Assembly (NCBI RefSeq): GCF_902702915.1
Contig: NZ_LR738849.1
Span: 1,488,001-1,552,000 of the forward strand
DNA from: Desulfovibrio sp. 86
GTDB taxonomy: Bacteria; Desulfobacterota; Desulfovibrionia; Desulfovibrionales; Desulfovibrionaceae
DNA: 64,000 nucleotides
Reading direction: 5' to 3'
In this document: positions 52,283 to 61,783 of the stretch, one piece after another
How positions within the stretch are numbered: position 1 is the first letter of the stretch
Layout of the letters: each line of letters begins with the position of its first letter
Notes under the pieces: generated by a model
The model's database searches: none
What the model saw: the letters and a program-made list of their open reading frames with translations, nothing else
What the model was told of the DNA's origin: nothing
Position numbers and translations under genes: made by a program

Positions 52283-53503
52283 ATGCACTGTCAGCACCTT
52301 CTCTTTGATCCGGCCCGCATCCCTTCGCCCTGCTTTGTCCTGGACGAAATCCAGCTTCTGACCAATGCGGCCATTCTCAACACCGTGCAGGAACGCACCG
52401 GGGCAAAAATCCTCCTTGCTCTCAAGGGGTATGCGGCCTGGGCGACCTTTCCCCTGCTTTCCCGGTTCAAGGGGCACGGCCCCCTGTGGGGCGCCTGCGC
52501 CAGCTCTGTGGACGAAGCCCGCCTGGCCCGCGAGGAATTCGGCGGCGAGGTACATTCCTTCGCGGCAGCCTGGAACAAGCGCGAAGTGGCGGAACTGCTG
52601 ACGCTGACAGACCACATCGTCTTCAACTCCATTGCGCAGTGGCGCGAATTCGCGCCCGCCATCGAGGCGTGGAATCAGGGCCGCTGCCCTGACAGACAGA
52701 TACAGTGCGGCCTGCGCATCAACCCGGAACACTCCGAAGGCGCTGCGGAAATATACAATCCCTGCGCGCCCGGCTCGCGCCTCGGCATACGGCGCAAGCA
52801 TTTTGACCCCACGGCTCTGGACGGCATCTCCGGCCTGCATTTTCATACGCTTTGCGAACAGGGCGCGGACGCGCTGGAGCGCACCCTGGCCGCTGTGGAG
52901 AAAAATTTCGGCCAGTGGCTGCCCCGATGCAAATGGATCAACATGGGCGGCGGGCATCACATCACCAAGCCGGGCTATGACCTGGACCTGCTCTGCCGCC
53001 TGCTTGTCCAGTGGCGCGACCGTTATCAGGCGCAGATATACCTTGAGCCCGGCGAGGCCGTTGCCCTGGACGCGGGCTGGCTGGTCGCCACGGTGCTGGA
53101 CGTTATCGAGGCCGACATGCCCATTGTCATTCTGGACATAGGCGTGCCCTGCCACATGCCCGACGTCATTGAAATGCCCTACAGGCCGCGCGTGACGTAT
53201 GAGCATGACGGCGTAGCCGTGCAGGCTGGCGAGGCGGGCCAAAGGGCCTGGACCTGCCGTCTGGCGGGCAAGTCATGCCTGGCGGGCGACGTGGCTGGCG
53301 AATATTCCTTTGACGCGCCCCTCAAGCCGGGGCAGCGCCTCATATTTGAAGACATGGCCATATACAGCATGGTCAAGACCACGACCTTCAACGGCCTGCG
53401 CCTGCCCTCCATCGGCATTTGCGGCCAGGACGCCGACGGCGAAACGGACTTTCGCATGCTGCGCCAGTTCGGCTACGCGGACTTTAAAACCCGGCTTTCC
53501 TGA
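52283..53503 (+). CDS. nspC: Carboxynorspermidine decarboxylase
   Basis: A PLP-dependent, alanine-racemase-fold decarboxylase that converts carboxy(nor)spermidine to (nor)spermidine. The 406-residue protein has the PLP lysine in LLALKGYA (Lys48), SSVDEARLAREEFGGE, HFHTLCEQ, NMGGGHHITKPGYD and the C-terminal DIGVPCHMPDVIEMPYRP. ATG 52283 has AGAGG upstream. It acts after the synthase encoded at 32.4-33.6 kb. Confidence 0.93.
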   Translation: MHCQHLLFDPARIPSPCFVLDEIQLLTNAAILNTVQERTGAKILLALKGYAAWATFPLLSRFKGHGPLWGACASSVDEARLAREEFGGEVHSFAAAWNKREVAELLTLTDHIVFNSIAQWREFAPAIEAWNQGRCPDRQIQCGLRINPEHSEGAAEIYNPCAPGSRLGIRRKHFDPTALDGISGLHFHTLCEQGADALERTLAAVEKNFGQWLPRCKWINMGGGHHITKPGYDLDLLCRLLVQWRDRYQAQIYLEPGEAVALDAGWLVATVLDVIEADMPIVILDIGVPCHMPDVIEMPYRPRVTYEHDGVAVQAGEAGQRAWTCRLAGKSCLAGDVAGEYSFDAPLKPGQRLIFEDMAIYSMVKTTTFNGLRLPSIGICGQDADGETDFRMLRQFGYADFKTRLS

Positions 53504-53549
53504 TGCGCCTGCCAGAGCAGTCAACACTTGAAGCAGCTTTGGCATCTGC

Positions 53550-53586
53550 AACAGAAAAACCCCGGTAGAACCGGGGTTTTTCTGTT
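53550..53586. terminator. Terminator after nspC
   Basis: A long stem CAACAGAAAAACCCCGG / CCGGGGTTTTTCTGTTG, 46 bases after the stop. Internal A/T runs make it bidirectional. Confidence 0.9.
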
Positions 53587-53623
53587 GCGCGCATTGGCAA
53601 AAAATCTGCGTTCAGCGCGTATC

Positions 53624-53774
53624 CAGAGCAGATCAACTTTGAGAATGTACATTTTCAAAGTTTAAGCCACGCTCACTTAGGCGTTTAACCGCGCAGATAA
53701 ACTGCGCTTGCGCCTCCATAGCGAACGTCTGCTCACGCAGCCGTCAGAGCAATGTAAAAGTTACATTGCTCTAT
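53624..53774. repeat. Repeat family B-like copy
   Basis: Starts AGAGCAGATCAACTTTGAGAATG with complementary CATTTTCAAAGTT, and ends AGAGCAATGTAAAAG/TTACATTGCTCT. The terminal CTA overlaps the panB stop. A related, decayed stretch lies at about 55865-55980. Confidence 0.55.
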
Positions 53775-54604
53775 TTGAGTTTTTTGACCGCTTTTTCCAT
53801 ACCCTCTGGCAAGGGATAGCAGTGCTCCTCACCGGGAAAAGCCCCGGCGCGCACTTCACGGGTGTAGGCCTCAATGGCGTCGCGCAGGGCCTTGTCCACC
53901 GAGCCGAAGTATTTGACAAAACGCGGCAACGGCCGGGTGTTCAGGCCGGTCATGTCCTGCCAGACCAGCACCTGCCCGTCGCATTCCGCGCCAGCGCCGA
54001 TGCCGATGACGGGAATGGCAAGCTCCCTGGTGACGCGGGCGGCAAGAACGGCGGGCACGCATTCCAGCACCAGGGCAAAGGCCCCGGCATCCTGAAGGGC
54101 GCGGGCGTCGTCCAGCAGCTTCTGGGCCGCGCTGGGCGTCTTGCCCTGCATCTTGAAACCGCCGAAGGCGTTGACAGACTGGGGGGTAAGCCCCAGATGC
54201 CCCATGACGGGAATGGACGCCCGCACAAGAGCCCTGACCACGTCGCAAAATTCCGAACCGCCTTCAAGCTTGACGGCCTGGGCGCGGCCTTCGGTCACCA
54301 GCCTGCCAGCATTGCGCACGGCTTCATCCACGCTGGTGTGATAGCTCATGTAGGGCATGTCGCAGATCACAAGGGCCTGATCCGCAGCCCGCGCCACAGC
54401 GGCGCAATGGCGTAGCATGTCGTCCATGGTGACGCTGAGTGTGTCCTCGTGTCCCAGCATGACCATGCCGAGCGAATCCCCCACCAGCAGGGCATTGACT
54501 CCGGCGTCGTCCATAACGCGGGCCGTGCTGTAGTCGTAGGCGGTAAGCACCACAAGCTTGTCCTGCCCCTTGGCGGCGCGAAATGTGACCACAGTGTTCT
54601 TCAT
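53771..54604 (-). CDS. panB: 3-methyl-2-oxobutanoate hydroxymethyltransferase
   Basis: First committed pantothenate step: transfers a hydroxymethyl group from methylene-THF to 2-oxoisovalerate. The 277-residue protein has LTAYDYSTARVMDDAG, LLVGDSLGMVMLGH, VKLEGG, GHLGLTPQSV and IGIGAGAECDGQVLVWQDM. The length is normal. It lies between nspC and speB with no sign of a shared operon with panC. Confidence 0.95.
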   Translation of the reverse strand: MKNTVVTFRAAKGQDKLVVLTAYDYSTARVMDDAGVNALLVGDSLGMVMLGHEDTLSVTMDDMLRHCAAVARAADQALVICDMPYMSYHTSVDEAVRNAGRLVTEGRAQAVKLEGGSEFCDVVRALVRASIPVMGHLGLTPQSVNAFGGFKMQGKTPSAAQKLLDDARALQDAGAFALVLECVPAVLAARVTRELAIPVIGIGAGAECDGQVLVWQDMTGLNTRPLPRFVKYFGSVDKALRDAIEAYTREVRAGAFPGEEHCYPLPEGMEKAVKKLK

Positions 54605-54686
54605 GGTGAATGCTCCTTGGTAAAAACCCTGTCGGCAACTGTTGGGGATGCCTGACGGCCAGCGATCCAGACGGCAGAAAAACGCG

Positions 54687-55562
54687 TCAGGAACGGCTGT
54701 TGGCCGCGAACGCCAGCCCCATAAGCAGATGCGTCAGCTTGGCCGCCGTAAAATCACAGTGGTGCAGACCCGCAATGGGGGCAAGCTCCACCACGTCCAG
54801 CCCCACGACCTGACGCCCCTCAACGCAGCGCTCAAGAATGAACTGGGCCTCACGCCAGCTTAAGCCGCCGGGTGACGGCGTTCCCGTGGCGGGCATGAGG
54901 GAGGCGTCAAAGGCGTCCACGTCAAAGGTGATGTAAATCCGCTGGGGGAAGCCCTCGGGCAGGGGCAGCTCGGGCAGACCCACGCGGGCCATGAAATAGG
55001 CGTCATAGTGCGTGACGTTGTGCGCCTTGCGTACCTCGGCTTCCTCGCGGCAGAAGTCGCGCACGCCAAACTGCACCAGCGGCAGGCCCAGATCGGCCAC
55101 AGCACGGTGCATGACGCAGGCGTGCGAATAGGGGCTGCCCTCATAGCTTGAACGCAGATCGGCATGGGCGTCAAACTGCACAATGCCAAAGGGTTCGCCC
55201 GTGCTCTGCGCCTGCTTGGCCAGGGCGCGCAACGCGCCAAGGCTCACCGTGTGTTCGCCGCCGAGCAGCACCGGCAGGGCCTTGCAGGCAAGCGCCTGGG
55301 CCGTGGCAGCCTCGATGCGGTCAATGACCCCCTCAATGGGGCCGCTACAGTCCACAGGGGGCGCGGTATAAAAACCTGATTCTCCTGGGGTAAGTCCGCT
55401 TTCCCAGGCTTCAAGCTGCTGGGAGGCCGTGAGCAGGGCCTCGGGGCCGTGGGCCGTGCCAGCGCCGTAAGACACGCTCTGCTCCAGCGGAACGGGGATA
55501 ATATGAAAGGCGGCCTGTTCAGGCCGGGAGGGGCTGTATTCCGATGCAAGAAAATGCTGCAT
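54687..55562 (-). CDS. speB: Agmatinase (arginase/SpeB family)
   Basis: Hydrolyses agmatine to putrescine and urea. The 291-residue protein has the manganese ligands in LGGEHTVS, FDAHADLR and ITFDVDAFD, and the C-terminal VVELAPIAG. Start MQHFLAS at 55562. Agmatinase fits the nearby carboxynorspermidine pathway by providing the diamine. A long inverted repeat lies in its leader. Confidence 0.9.
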   Translation of the reverse strand: MQHFLASEYSPSRPEQAAFHIIPVPLEQSVSYGAGTAHGPEALLTASQQLEAWESGLTPGESGFYTAPPVDCSGPIEGVIDRIEAATAQALACKALPVLLGGEHTVSLGALRALAKQAQSTGEPFGIVQFDAHADLRSSYEGSPYSHACVMHRAVADLGLPLVQFGVRDFCREEAEVRKAHNVTHYDAYFMARVGLPELPLPEGFPQRIYITFDVDAFDASLMPATGTPSPGGLSWREAQFILERCVEGRQVVGLDVVELAPIAGLHHCDFTAAKLTHLLMGLAFAANSRS

Positions 55563-55588
55563 GACTATCCTCAGGCTGTATGGATGAA

Positions 55589-55632
55589 CCAAATAAAACG
55601 GCCCGCTTGGGGAGGCAGGCCGTCTTATTTGG
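55589..55632 (-). promoter_or_regulatory. Inverted repeat in the speB leader
   Basis: CCAAATAAAACGGCC and GGCCGTCTTATTTGG form a 15 bp stem with one mismatch, 27 bases before the speB start. On the minus-strand RNA the hairpin would stand directly before the ribosome site. It is a candidate attenuator or operator. It is not followed by a clear U-run, so a simple terminator is less likely. The remaining 55633-55985 is AT-rich, with a decayed family B segment and no gene. Confidence 0.5.
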
Positions 55633-55985
55633 AGGAGGCTGTCAGCAAAAGAAAGGAAGGTACTTTCTATTCTGCAATGGCCGTGCCAAGTGGAATCGAG
55701 AAAATAAATCTCTCTAACCACCAGTAATTTATTGTAATTTATTTCAGGAACAAATACTGTTTAGTTTAAAAACTTATACTCTCCTGCCCTGCGCCCCACG
55801 TTGCAGGCTTGCCGCTGTACAAAAAATTATCTCACTGATGCATGCGGCCAGCCCACGGAGCAGACTACTGTTAAAAATATACATTCTCAAAGTTACCGGC
55901 ACGTTCGCTTCGGCGCTTACCCGCGCAAATAAATCTCGGTGCTTTTATCGGCTGATGTTCCGCCACCAGACTTTCCGCTCAAGAC

Positions 55986-56519
55986 TTACTGCAACGTTTC
56001 CTTTCCAGCGGTGGCCGGAGCCCCCTGTATGCTGACGGTCAGCTTTTCCGCCAGTTCGCGCGCGCCGGGGGTCTGACGCCATTCGTCAAAGAGCTTGCGC
56101 CATGCGCCGAACTCCGTGAAGCCACGGTCCAGCTGATCTTCGTGCATCTGCACCCAGGTATTGAAAAGCTGCATCTGCACCTGAAAGGTGGCGCTGTTGA
56201 ATATCATGGCCGCGCTGTCGCGCGCTATGCTCTTGCCTTCCACGTGGGTGGCCACGAAGTTGCAAATGGCGCGCTGCGACATTTCAAAGGTCACTTCCTG
56301 ACCGTTCATTTCATCGGCCAGGGGCAGCAGATGGGGGTAGAGTTCGGCAATGCGCTCCATACCCTTGACCGGCACGGCCATGAACAGCGGCGCTTCACCG
56401 TCAACCGGGGCGGCTTCGGGCTTTTCGCTGATAAAATAGAATCGCAGCCAGTTTTCAAACATGACCGCTTCAATCATGGCGGCTACGGCGCTCTGGAATT
56501 GGCTCTGTGGCTCAGGCAT
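55986..56519 (-). CDS. Conserved hypothetical protein
   Basis: A 177-residue soluble, mostly helical protein without signal peptide or recognised domain. Features: AAMIEAVMFENWLRFYFI near the start, LYPHLLPLADEMNGQEVTFE in the middle and EWRQTPGARELAEKL near the end. AAGGAG stands before the ATG at 56519 on the minus strand. It is probably monocistronic. I do not assign a function. Confidence 0.7.
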   Translation of the reverse strand: MPEPQSQFQSAVAAMIEAVMFENWLRFYFISEKPEAAPVDGEAPLFMAVPVKGMERIAELYPHLLPLADEMNGQEVTFEMSQRAICNFVATHVEGKSIARDSAAMIFNSATFQVQMQLFNTWVQMHEDQLDRGFTEFGAWRKLFDEWRQTPGARELAEKLTVSIQGAPATAGKETLQ

Positions 56520-56843
56520 GGAAACTCCTTGACTTTTTGGCGGCGTGAGCACCCTGGCTCCAACCGCCATCAGGACTTGGCTCACGTACTTCTGGAACAG
56601 ATCATCAGGCCATGGCCGACGCCGAGAACCCCTGAAAGGCGCTCATGCCGCACGGCCTAGAGAAAAATGTCGCAAGCGGCTCCATATGTACTATCCGGGC
56701 CGACCCGCGTCAATGCGGTACGCCGTAAAGCCGGGGCGCATATAAATGTTCTGGCGGCGAGGATGCGGCCCTGCCAGATGCGGCCAGCCCAGACGACGCC
56801 AAAGCAAATGTAGCCAATGCGAATGCGAGCAGTCAGCGTTTCC

Positions 56844-58100
56844 CTAAGTCGCGGCCAGCCGCTCGCGCCGCAGGCGCAGCGCCCTGGTGCCCGTAAGGCT
56901 CAAGGCCAGGGCGGCGCTTCCCGTCACGGCGCAGACTATCCCCAGAGGGACAGCGGTTCCCGGCCCGGCCAGCCCCACCAACGGGGAGGAAAACGCCCCG
57001 AAAATAAAGGCCGCCACGCCGATCACGCCCGAAGCCGCGCCCGCGCCCACGTCCTGCGCCGCGATGCCGAGGGTGAAGCTGGTGGCGAAGGTCACGCCCT
57101 GGAGCGTTATCATGCAATACAGGGCGGCAATGAGGGGCCAGGGCGAAGCCGGACGTGCCAGGGTCACGCCCAGCACCGCCAGACAGGCCACCCAGCGCAG
57201 GACGTTTCCTGCCACCAGCAGCCTTTCTTCCCTGACGCGGCGGGCCAGCCGCCCGGTAATGATGGCCATAAAAGACAGACTGAGCGCGTTGGCCCCGAAG
57301 ATCATGCCGTAGGCCGTGGGCGAAAAGCCGTACATATCCTGCAAAATAAAGGGCGAGGCCGCCACATAGCCGAAAAATCCGGCCATGGTGAAGCCTTGCA
57401 CCCCGGCAAAGCACATGAAGGCCTTTTCGCTGAAGAGCTTGCCCGTACAGCGCAGGGAGGCCAGCACGCCGCCGGGCCGCCGGGCCTCTGGACGCAGTGT
57501 TTCCGGCAACCGCCAGGCGCACAGGCACACGAGCAGCAGGCCAAAACCCGTCAGAAAAATAAATACCGCGTGCCAGCCGCCCAGTACGGCCAGACCGCCA
57601 CCCAAAAGCGGGGCCACGATGGGGGCCACGCTCTGAATGGCGATAAGCACGGCCATGAAGCTTGTGAGCTCCGGCCCGCGAAAAAGATCGCAGGCAATGG
57701 CGCGTGAAAGCACCACGCCCCCGGCTCCGCTGAGTCCCTGCGCAAACCGCAAGGCGATAAAACCTTGGCCGGAGCTTGTCTGCGCGCAAAAAAACGACGC
57801 CAGCGTGAAGAAGGCCAGCGCCAGCAGCAGGGGGCCGCGCCGCCCGCGACTGTCTGAAATGGGGCCTATGAATATCTGGCCAATGGCCATGCCCAGCAAA
57901 AAGGCGGTGATGGTGATCTGCGTGGCAGCCGTCGAGATGGAAAGATCCCCGGCGATCTGGGGCAGGCTCGGCAAATAGGTGTCTATGCTCAAGGGGCCGA
58001 ATGCCCCCAGCATGGCGAGCAGCAGCGCGAAAAAAAGCCTGCGCCCACGGCTCAGCCGTGCGCCGGGCCCGACGACAAGGTCATTCTGTGAAAAACTCAT
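56844..58100 (-). CDS. Bcr/CflA-family MFS multidrug transporter
   Basis: A 418-residue inner-membrane drug:proton antiporter with about 12 hydrophobic segments. The signature motifs include GAFGPLSIDTYLPSLPQIAGDL, GQIFIGPISDSRGRRGPLLL (MFS motif A) and RFAQGLSGAGGVVLSRAI. Members export bicyclomycin, chloramphenicol or sulfonamides; the substrate here is unknown. It is divergent from the helicase gene, with a 127-base gap. Confidence 0.9.
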   Translation of the reverse strand: MSFSQNDLVVGPGARLSRGRRLFFALLLAMLGAFGPLSIDTYLPSLPQIAGDLSISTAATQITITAFLLGMAIGQIFIGPISDSRGRRGPLLLALAFFTLASFFCAQTSSGQGFIALRFAQGLSGAGGVVLSRAIACDLFRGPELTSFMAVLIAIQSVAPIVAPLLGGGLAVLGGWHAVFIFLTGFGLLLVCLCAWRLPETLRPEARRPGGVLASLRCTGKLFSEKAFMCFAGVQGFTMAGFFGYVAASPFILQDMYGFSPTAYGMIFGANALSLSFMAIITGRLARRVREERLLVAGNVLRWVACLAVLGVTLARPASPWPLIAALYCMITLQGVTFATSFTLGIAAQDVGAGAASGVIGVAAFIFGAFSSPLVGLAGPGTAVPLGIVCAVTGSAALALSLTGTRALRLRRERLAAT

Positions 58101-58227
58101 GCGGTACTATTCCCTCAATTTTGGCGGATACTCAACCCGGCTGCGGGCAAAGTCAAGTTGCTGCGCCACAAGCTGCCAGCCGCACGACGCTCTGGCGGGC
58201 CGAAAAGCCTTGTGCTAGGGTCGCGTC

Positions 58228-60576
58228 ATGATCGACTACGCTCAAGCGCTCAACCAAGCCCAATACCAGGCAGCCACCAGCGGCGACGGCCCCGTGCTGG
58301 TGGTGGCCGGCGCGGGCAGCGGCAAAACCCGCACCATTGTGTACCGTCTGGCCTGGCTGGCCGAAAACGGCATCTCGCCCGACGCCATGCTGCTGCTCAC
58401 CTTTACCCGCAAGGCCGCCCAGGAAATGTTGCACCGCGCGGGACTGTTGCTGAACCAGGGGCTTACCGGCGTTCAGGGCGGCACTTTTCACGCCTTTTCT
58501 TTCAGCGTGCTGCGCCGTTGGAAACCCGCGTGGCTGGCCGACCGACCCTTTACGGTTATGGACGCCGCGGACATCACGGCAGCGGTCAAGCACTGCAAGG
58601 ACACTCTCAAGCTGGGCAAGGGCGACAAATCCTTTCCCAAAACCCAGACCGTGGTGGGCCTGCTCAGCAAGGCGCGCAACAAGGAACTGCCCCTGGACGA
58701 AGTGCTGCGGCGCGAGGCCTTTCACCTGCTGCCCCATGCCGAAAGCCTGACCCGCCTGGGCGAGGCCTACAACGCCTACAGGCGCGAAAAAGGCCTCATG
58801 GACTATGACGACCTGCTTTTCGAGCTTGAAGACCTGCTGCGCACCAATGCCCTGGCCGCCGCCAGCCTGCGCCAGCGCTTCAGCCACATTCTTGTGGACG
58901 AATACCAGGACACCAACCTCGTGCAGGCGCGCATCGTGCGTCTGCTGGCCGGGCCGGAAGACGGGCCCCCAGGCAACGTCATGGCCGTGGGCGACGAGGC
59001 CCAGTCCATCTACGCCTTCCGTGGGGCGAACGTTCGCAACATTCTGGATTTCCCCAATTTTTTTCCGGGTACCAAGGTCGTACGGCTGGAGGAAAACTAC
59101 AGGTCAACCAAGCCCGTGCTGGATGTGGCCAACAGCCTTCTGGCCCATGCGGCAGAGTCCTTTCATAAAAACCTCTTCACCAGAAAGGAAGGCGGCGAGC
59201 CGGTACGCCTGGTCACGCCCCTGAGCGACGCCAGCCAGGCCAAGCTTGTGGTGCGCCGCGTCGAAGAACTGCTGCGCGAGCACTTGCCCCACGAAATCGC
59301 CGTGCTCTTTCGCGCTGGCTTCCACTCCTACAACCTTGAAATGGCGCTCAACCAGGCTGGCATCGGCTTTCGCAAGTACGGCGGCCTGCGCTATACCGAG
59401 GCCGCCCACGTCAAGGACGTCATGGCCTACGCCCGCCTGCTGCTCAACCCTCTGGACCTGCCCGCCTTTGCCCGCGTGGCCGCCCAGCACAGCGGCATCG
59501 GCCCCAAGACAGTGGAAAAGCTCTATGCCGTGGCGCGCAGCGGCGACGCGGCGGCCACGGAAAAGGCCTTTGGCAAACACGTCGGCTTTCTGGAAGACAT
59601 GCGCTTCATCAACGACCTGCGCGCGCGGCCCATGGCGCCCTCGTCCACGCTGGCGGCCATACTGGAGCACTACCGCCCCCGGCTGGAAACCCTGTACCCC
59701 GAAGACTGGCCCCGCCGTCAGCAGGGTCTTGAAGAAATCATTCAGATGGCTTCGGGCTACGTGCATCTGGATCTTTTTTTGGCCGATCTGGCGCTGGAGT
59801 CGCCCGAAGAGGACGAAAACGACGCCGAAGGCAAGATCACCCTTTCCACCGTGCATTCGGCCAAGGGGCTGGAATGGAACGCCGTGTGCATCATCGATCT
59901 TGTGGAAGACCGCTTTCCCTCGCGTCACGCCCTGGCCCGGCCCGAAGACTTTGAAGAAGAACGCCGCCTCATGTACGTGGCCTGCACCCGCGCCCGCCAA
60001 CATCTGGATCTCTACGCCCCGGCCTCCCTGTACAACAGGGCCGAGCGCGGCAGCCAGCACGTGAACCAGAGCCCCTTTGTGCGCGAACTGGCTCCCGGCC
60101 TTGTGGAAGAATGGGTGGAGGGCTTTGGCGGCGGTCTTTCACGCCGCACGCCGGGCAGCTTCGGCGGCGCGGGCACGTATCAGCCACTGGCCCGGCCCCT
60201 GTCTCGGCCGCAGGCATATTCGCAGACATCCTCCCAAACATCCTCGCAGGCCAGCCGCGATTACGCCGCCTTTGACGATTGCCAGCTGCCCCCGGAACAG
60301 GAACATGCCGAGCCCGGCCTGAACTTTGCGCGGCCGCGCGGCCTTGCCCCCCGTCAGGAAAACCCGGCCGTGGGTGAAAGCCCAACGGCTGGCGGTTCCG
60401 GCACAACGGCCACAGGCGGCGCGGCCGCCGGTCAGGGGGAACTCTGCTACTGCACCCACCGCATCTTCGGGCGCGGCAAGATTATCAAGCATCTGTCGCC
60501 CGAAAAGGTGCAGGTGAACTTTCCCGGCTTCGGCCTCAAGGTCATTTTGAGCGAATACCTGCTCATGGAGAATTGA
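58228..60576 (+). CDS. UvrD/PcrA-type superfamily 1 DNA helicase
   Basis: A 782-residue 3'-5' ATP-dependent helicase. Walker A is AGAGSGKT (27-34), then TFTRKAAQEM, DEYQDTN (Walker B), AVGDEAQSIYAFRGA, LEENYRSTKPVL, TVHSAKGLEW and YVACTRARQHL. After a Gly/Ser/Gln-rich linker (about 640-740) the C-terminal IFGRGKIIKHLSPEKVQVNFPGFG resembles the Tudor-like RNA-polymerase-binding tail of PcrA/UvrD. This fits a role in repair and transcription-replication conflicts. It is coupled to thiL by a one-base gap. Confidence 0.93.
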   Translation: MIDYAQALNQAQYQAATSGDGPVLVVAGAGSGKTRTIVYRLAWLAENGISPDAMLLLTFTRKAAQEMLHRAGLLLNQGLTGVQGGTFHAFSFSVLRRWKPAWLADRPFTVMDAADITAAVKHCKDTLKLGKGDKSFPKTQTVVGLLSKARNKELPLDEVLRREAFHLLPHAESLTRLGEAYNAYRREKGLMDYDDLLFELEDLLRTNALAAASLRQRFSHILVDEYQDTNLVQARIVRLLAGPEDGPPGNVMAVGDEAQSIYAFRGANVRNILDFPNFFPGTKVVRLEENYRSTKPVLDVANSLLAHAAESFHKNLFTRKEGGEPVRLVTPLSDASQAKLVVRRVEELLREHLPHEIAVLFRAGFHSYNLEMALNQAGIGFRKYGGLRYTEAAHVKDVMAYARLLLNPLDLPAFARVAAQHSGIGPKTVEKLYAVARSGDAAATEKAFGKHVGFLEDMRFINDLRARPMAPSSTLAAILEHYRPRLETLYPEDWPRRQQGLEEIIQMASGYVHLDLFLADLALESPEEDENDAEGKITLSTVHSAKGLEWNAVCIIDLVEDRFPSRHALARPEDFEEERRLMYVACTRARQHLDLYAPASLYNRAERGSQHVNQSPFVRELAPGLVEEWVEGFGGGLSRRTPGSFGGAGTYQPLARPLSRPQAYSQTSSQTSSQASRDYAAFDDCQLPPEQEHAEPGLNFARPRGLAPRQENPAVGESPTAGGSGTTATGGAAAGQGELCYCTHRIFGRGKIIKHLSPEKVQVNFPGFGLKVILSEYLLMEN

Positions 60577-60577
60577 T

Positions 60578-61624
60578 ATGGTTGCGCCCCCATCGTCCGG
60601 CGACGCCGCCGCGCCACTGTCGGAAGACCGCATACTGGCCTGCCTGGCCGGATATTTTCCCCAGACCCATCCTTCATTGCTGCTGGGCCGGGGTGACGAC
60701 TGCGCCGTGCTCAAGGCCGGACGGCCCCTTTGCGTCAGCAGCGACCTTTTTTTGGAAGACATCCATTTTCGCCGTTCCTATTTTTCGCCCGAAGACACGG
60801 GCTACAAGGCCCTTGCCGTCAATGTCAGCGACCTGGCGGGCTGCGGCGCGCGGCCCCTTGGCTTCACGCTCTGCCTGGGCCTGCCCTCCTGGGTGGATAT
60901 GGAGTGGCTCAACAGATTCTTCAGCGGCATGGCCGAGGTGGCCGGTCAGCACCGCATGGCGCTGGCCGGAGGCGACCTCTCGCGCAGCAAGAGTCTGCAC
61001 ATTTCCATAACCGTCTGGGGCGAGACGGCGGACCCCGGCCATTTTCTGGTGCGGGGCGGCAGCATGCCCGGAGACGTGCTCTTCGTGGTCGGCCCTCTGG
61101 GCCTAGCCCGCGTAGGTCTGGCCCAACTGGAAGCGCAGGGGCGTCAGGCCCTTGATGCCTGGCCCGCCGCCTGCGCGGCCCATCTGCGGCCCGCACCGCA
61201 AGTGGACGCAGGACTGATGCTGGCGCGCGCGGGATACAACGCGCGGCCTCCGGCCCTCATGGATCTTTCGGACGGCATCATGCGCGACCTGCCGCGTCTG
61301 CTGGGCCTCACAGGCGAACTCAGCGCCGTCTGCCCGGAAAAATGCACGGGCCTCGGCGCGGAAATCGTGCTGCCGCAAGGCCGCCTGCACCCGGAACTAC
61401 TGCGCTACGCAGCGGCCACGGGAAAAAATCCCGTGCATGAAGCCCTGCTCGGCGGCGAGGACTACGCCCTGCTCGGCACCTGCGCGCCCGACATGCTGCC
61501 TCCCCTGCACTCGGCCATTCCCGGCCTGTACAGCATTGGCGTGGTCACATCTGGCGGCGGCATTGAGTGCAACAACGCGCCTCTGGACAGCCTTGGCGGC
61601 GGATTTGACCACTTTGAGGCCTGA
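60578..61624 (+). CDS. thiL: Thiamine-monophosphate kinase
   Basis: Phosphorylates thiamine monophosphate to the diphosphate cofactor. The 348-residue protein has LGRGDDCAVLKAG, SSDLFLEDIHFRR, ALAVNVSDLAGCGARPLG, GGDLSRS and ALMDLSDGIMRDLPRL, all typical of the AIR synthase-like fold. It is translated right after the helicase gene. No TPP riboswitch is seen. Confidence 0.93.
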   Translation: MVAPPSSGDAAAPLSEDRILACLAGYFPQTHPSLLLGRGDDCAVLKAGRPLCVSSDLFLEDIHFRRSYFSPEDTGYKALAVNVSDLAGCGARPLGFTLCLGLPSWVDMEWLNRFFSGMAEVAGQHRMALAGGDLSRSKSLHISITVWGETADPGHFLVRGGSMPGDVLFVVGPLGLARVGLAQLEAQGRQALDAWPAACAAHLRPAPQVDAGLMLARAGYNARPPALMDLSDGIMRDLPRLLGLTGELSAVCPEKCTGLGAEIVLPQGRLHPELLRYAAATGKNPVHEALLGGEDYALLGTCAPDMLPPLHSAIPGLYSIGVVTSGGGIECNNAPLDSLGGGFDHFEA

Positions 61625-61658
61625 AACGCTTCGGCCTGCGACCCGCAAAAGGCCGTCC

Positions 61659-61756
61659 GGAGCAGATCACCCTTAATACATAAAGCATTTCGGCAGCATT
61701 CTGCCTAGAGCATTTTGCTTTTGAAGCACTCCTTGTTTCAAAAGCAAAATGCTCTA
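61659..61756. repeat. Repeat family B copy with strong hairpin
   Basis: TAGAGCATTTTGCTTTTGAA and TTTCAAAAGCAAAATGCTCTA form a stem of about 20 bp. A short GGCAGCATTCTGCC hairpin precedes it. It lies between thiL and the aldolase gene. Confidence 0.7.
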
Positions 61757-61783
61757 AAGAACCTTTGACTGGCAGGAACACGC

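Noticed and set aside
60500-60600. TPP riboswitch before thiL
   Set aside because: thiL starts one base after the helicase stop, and no conserved thi-box sequence is present.
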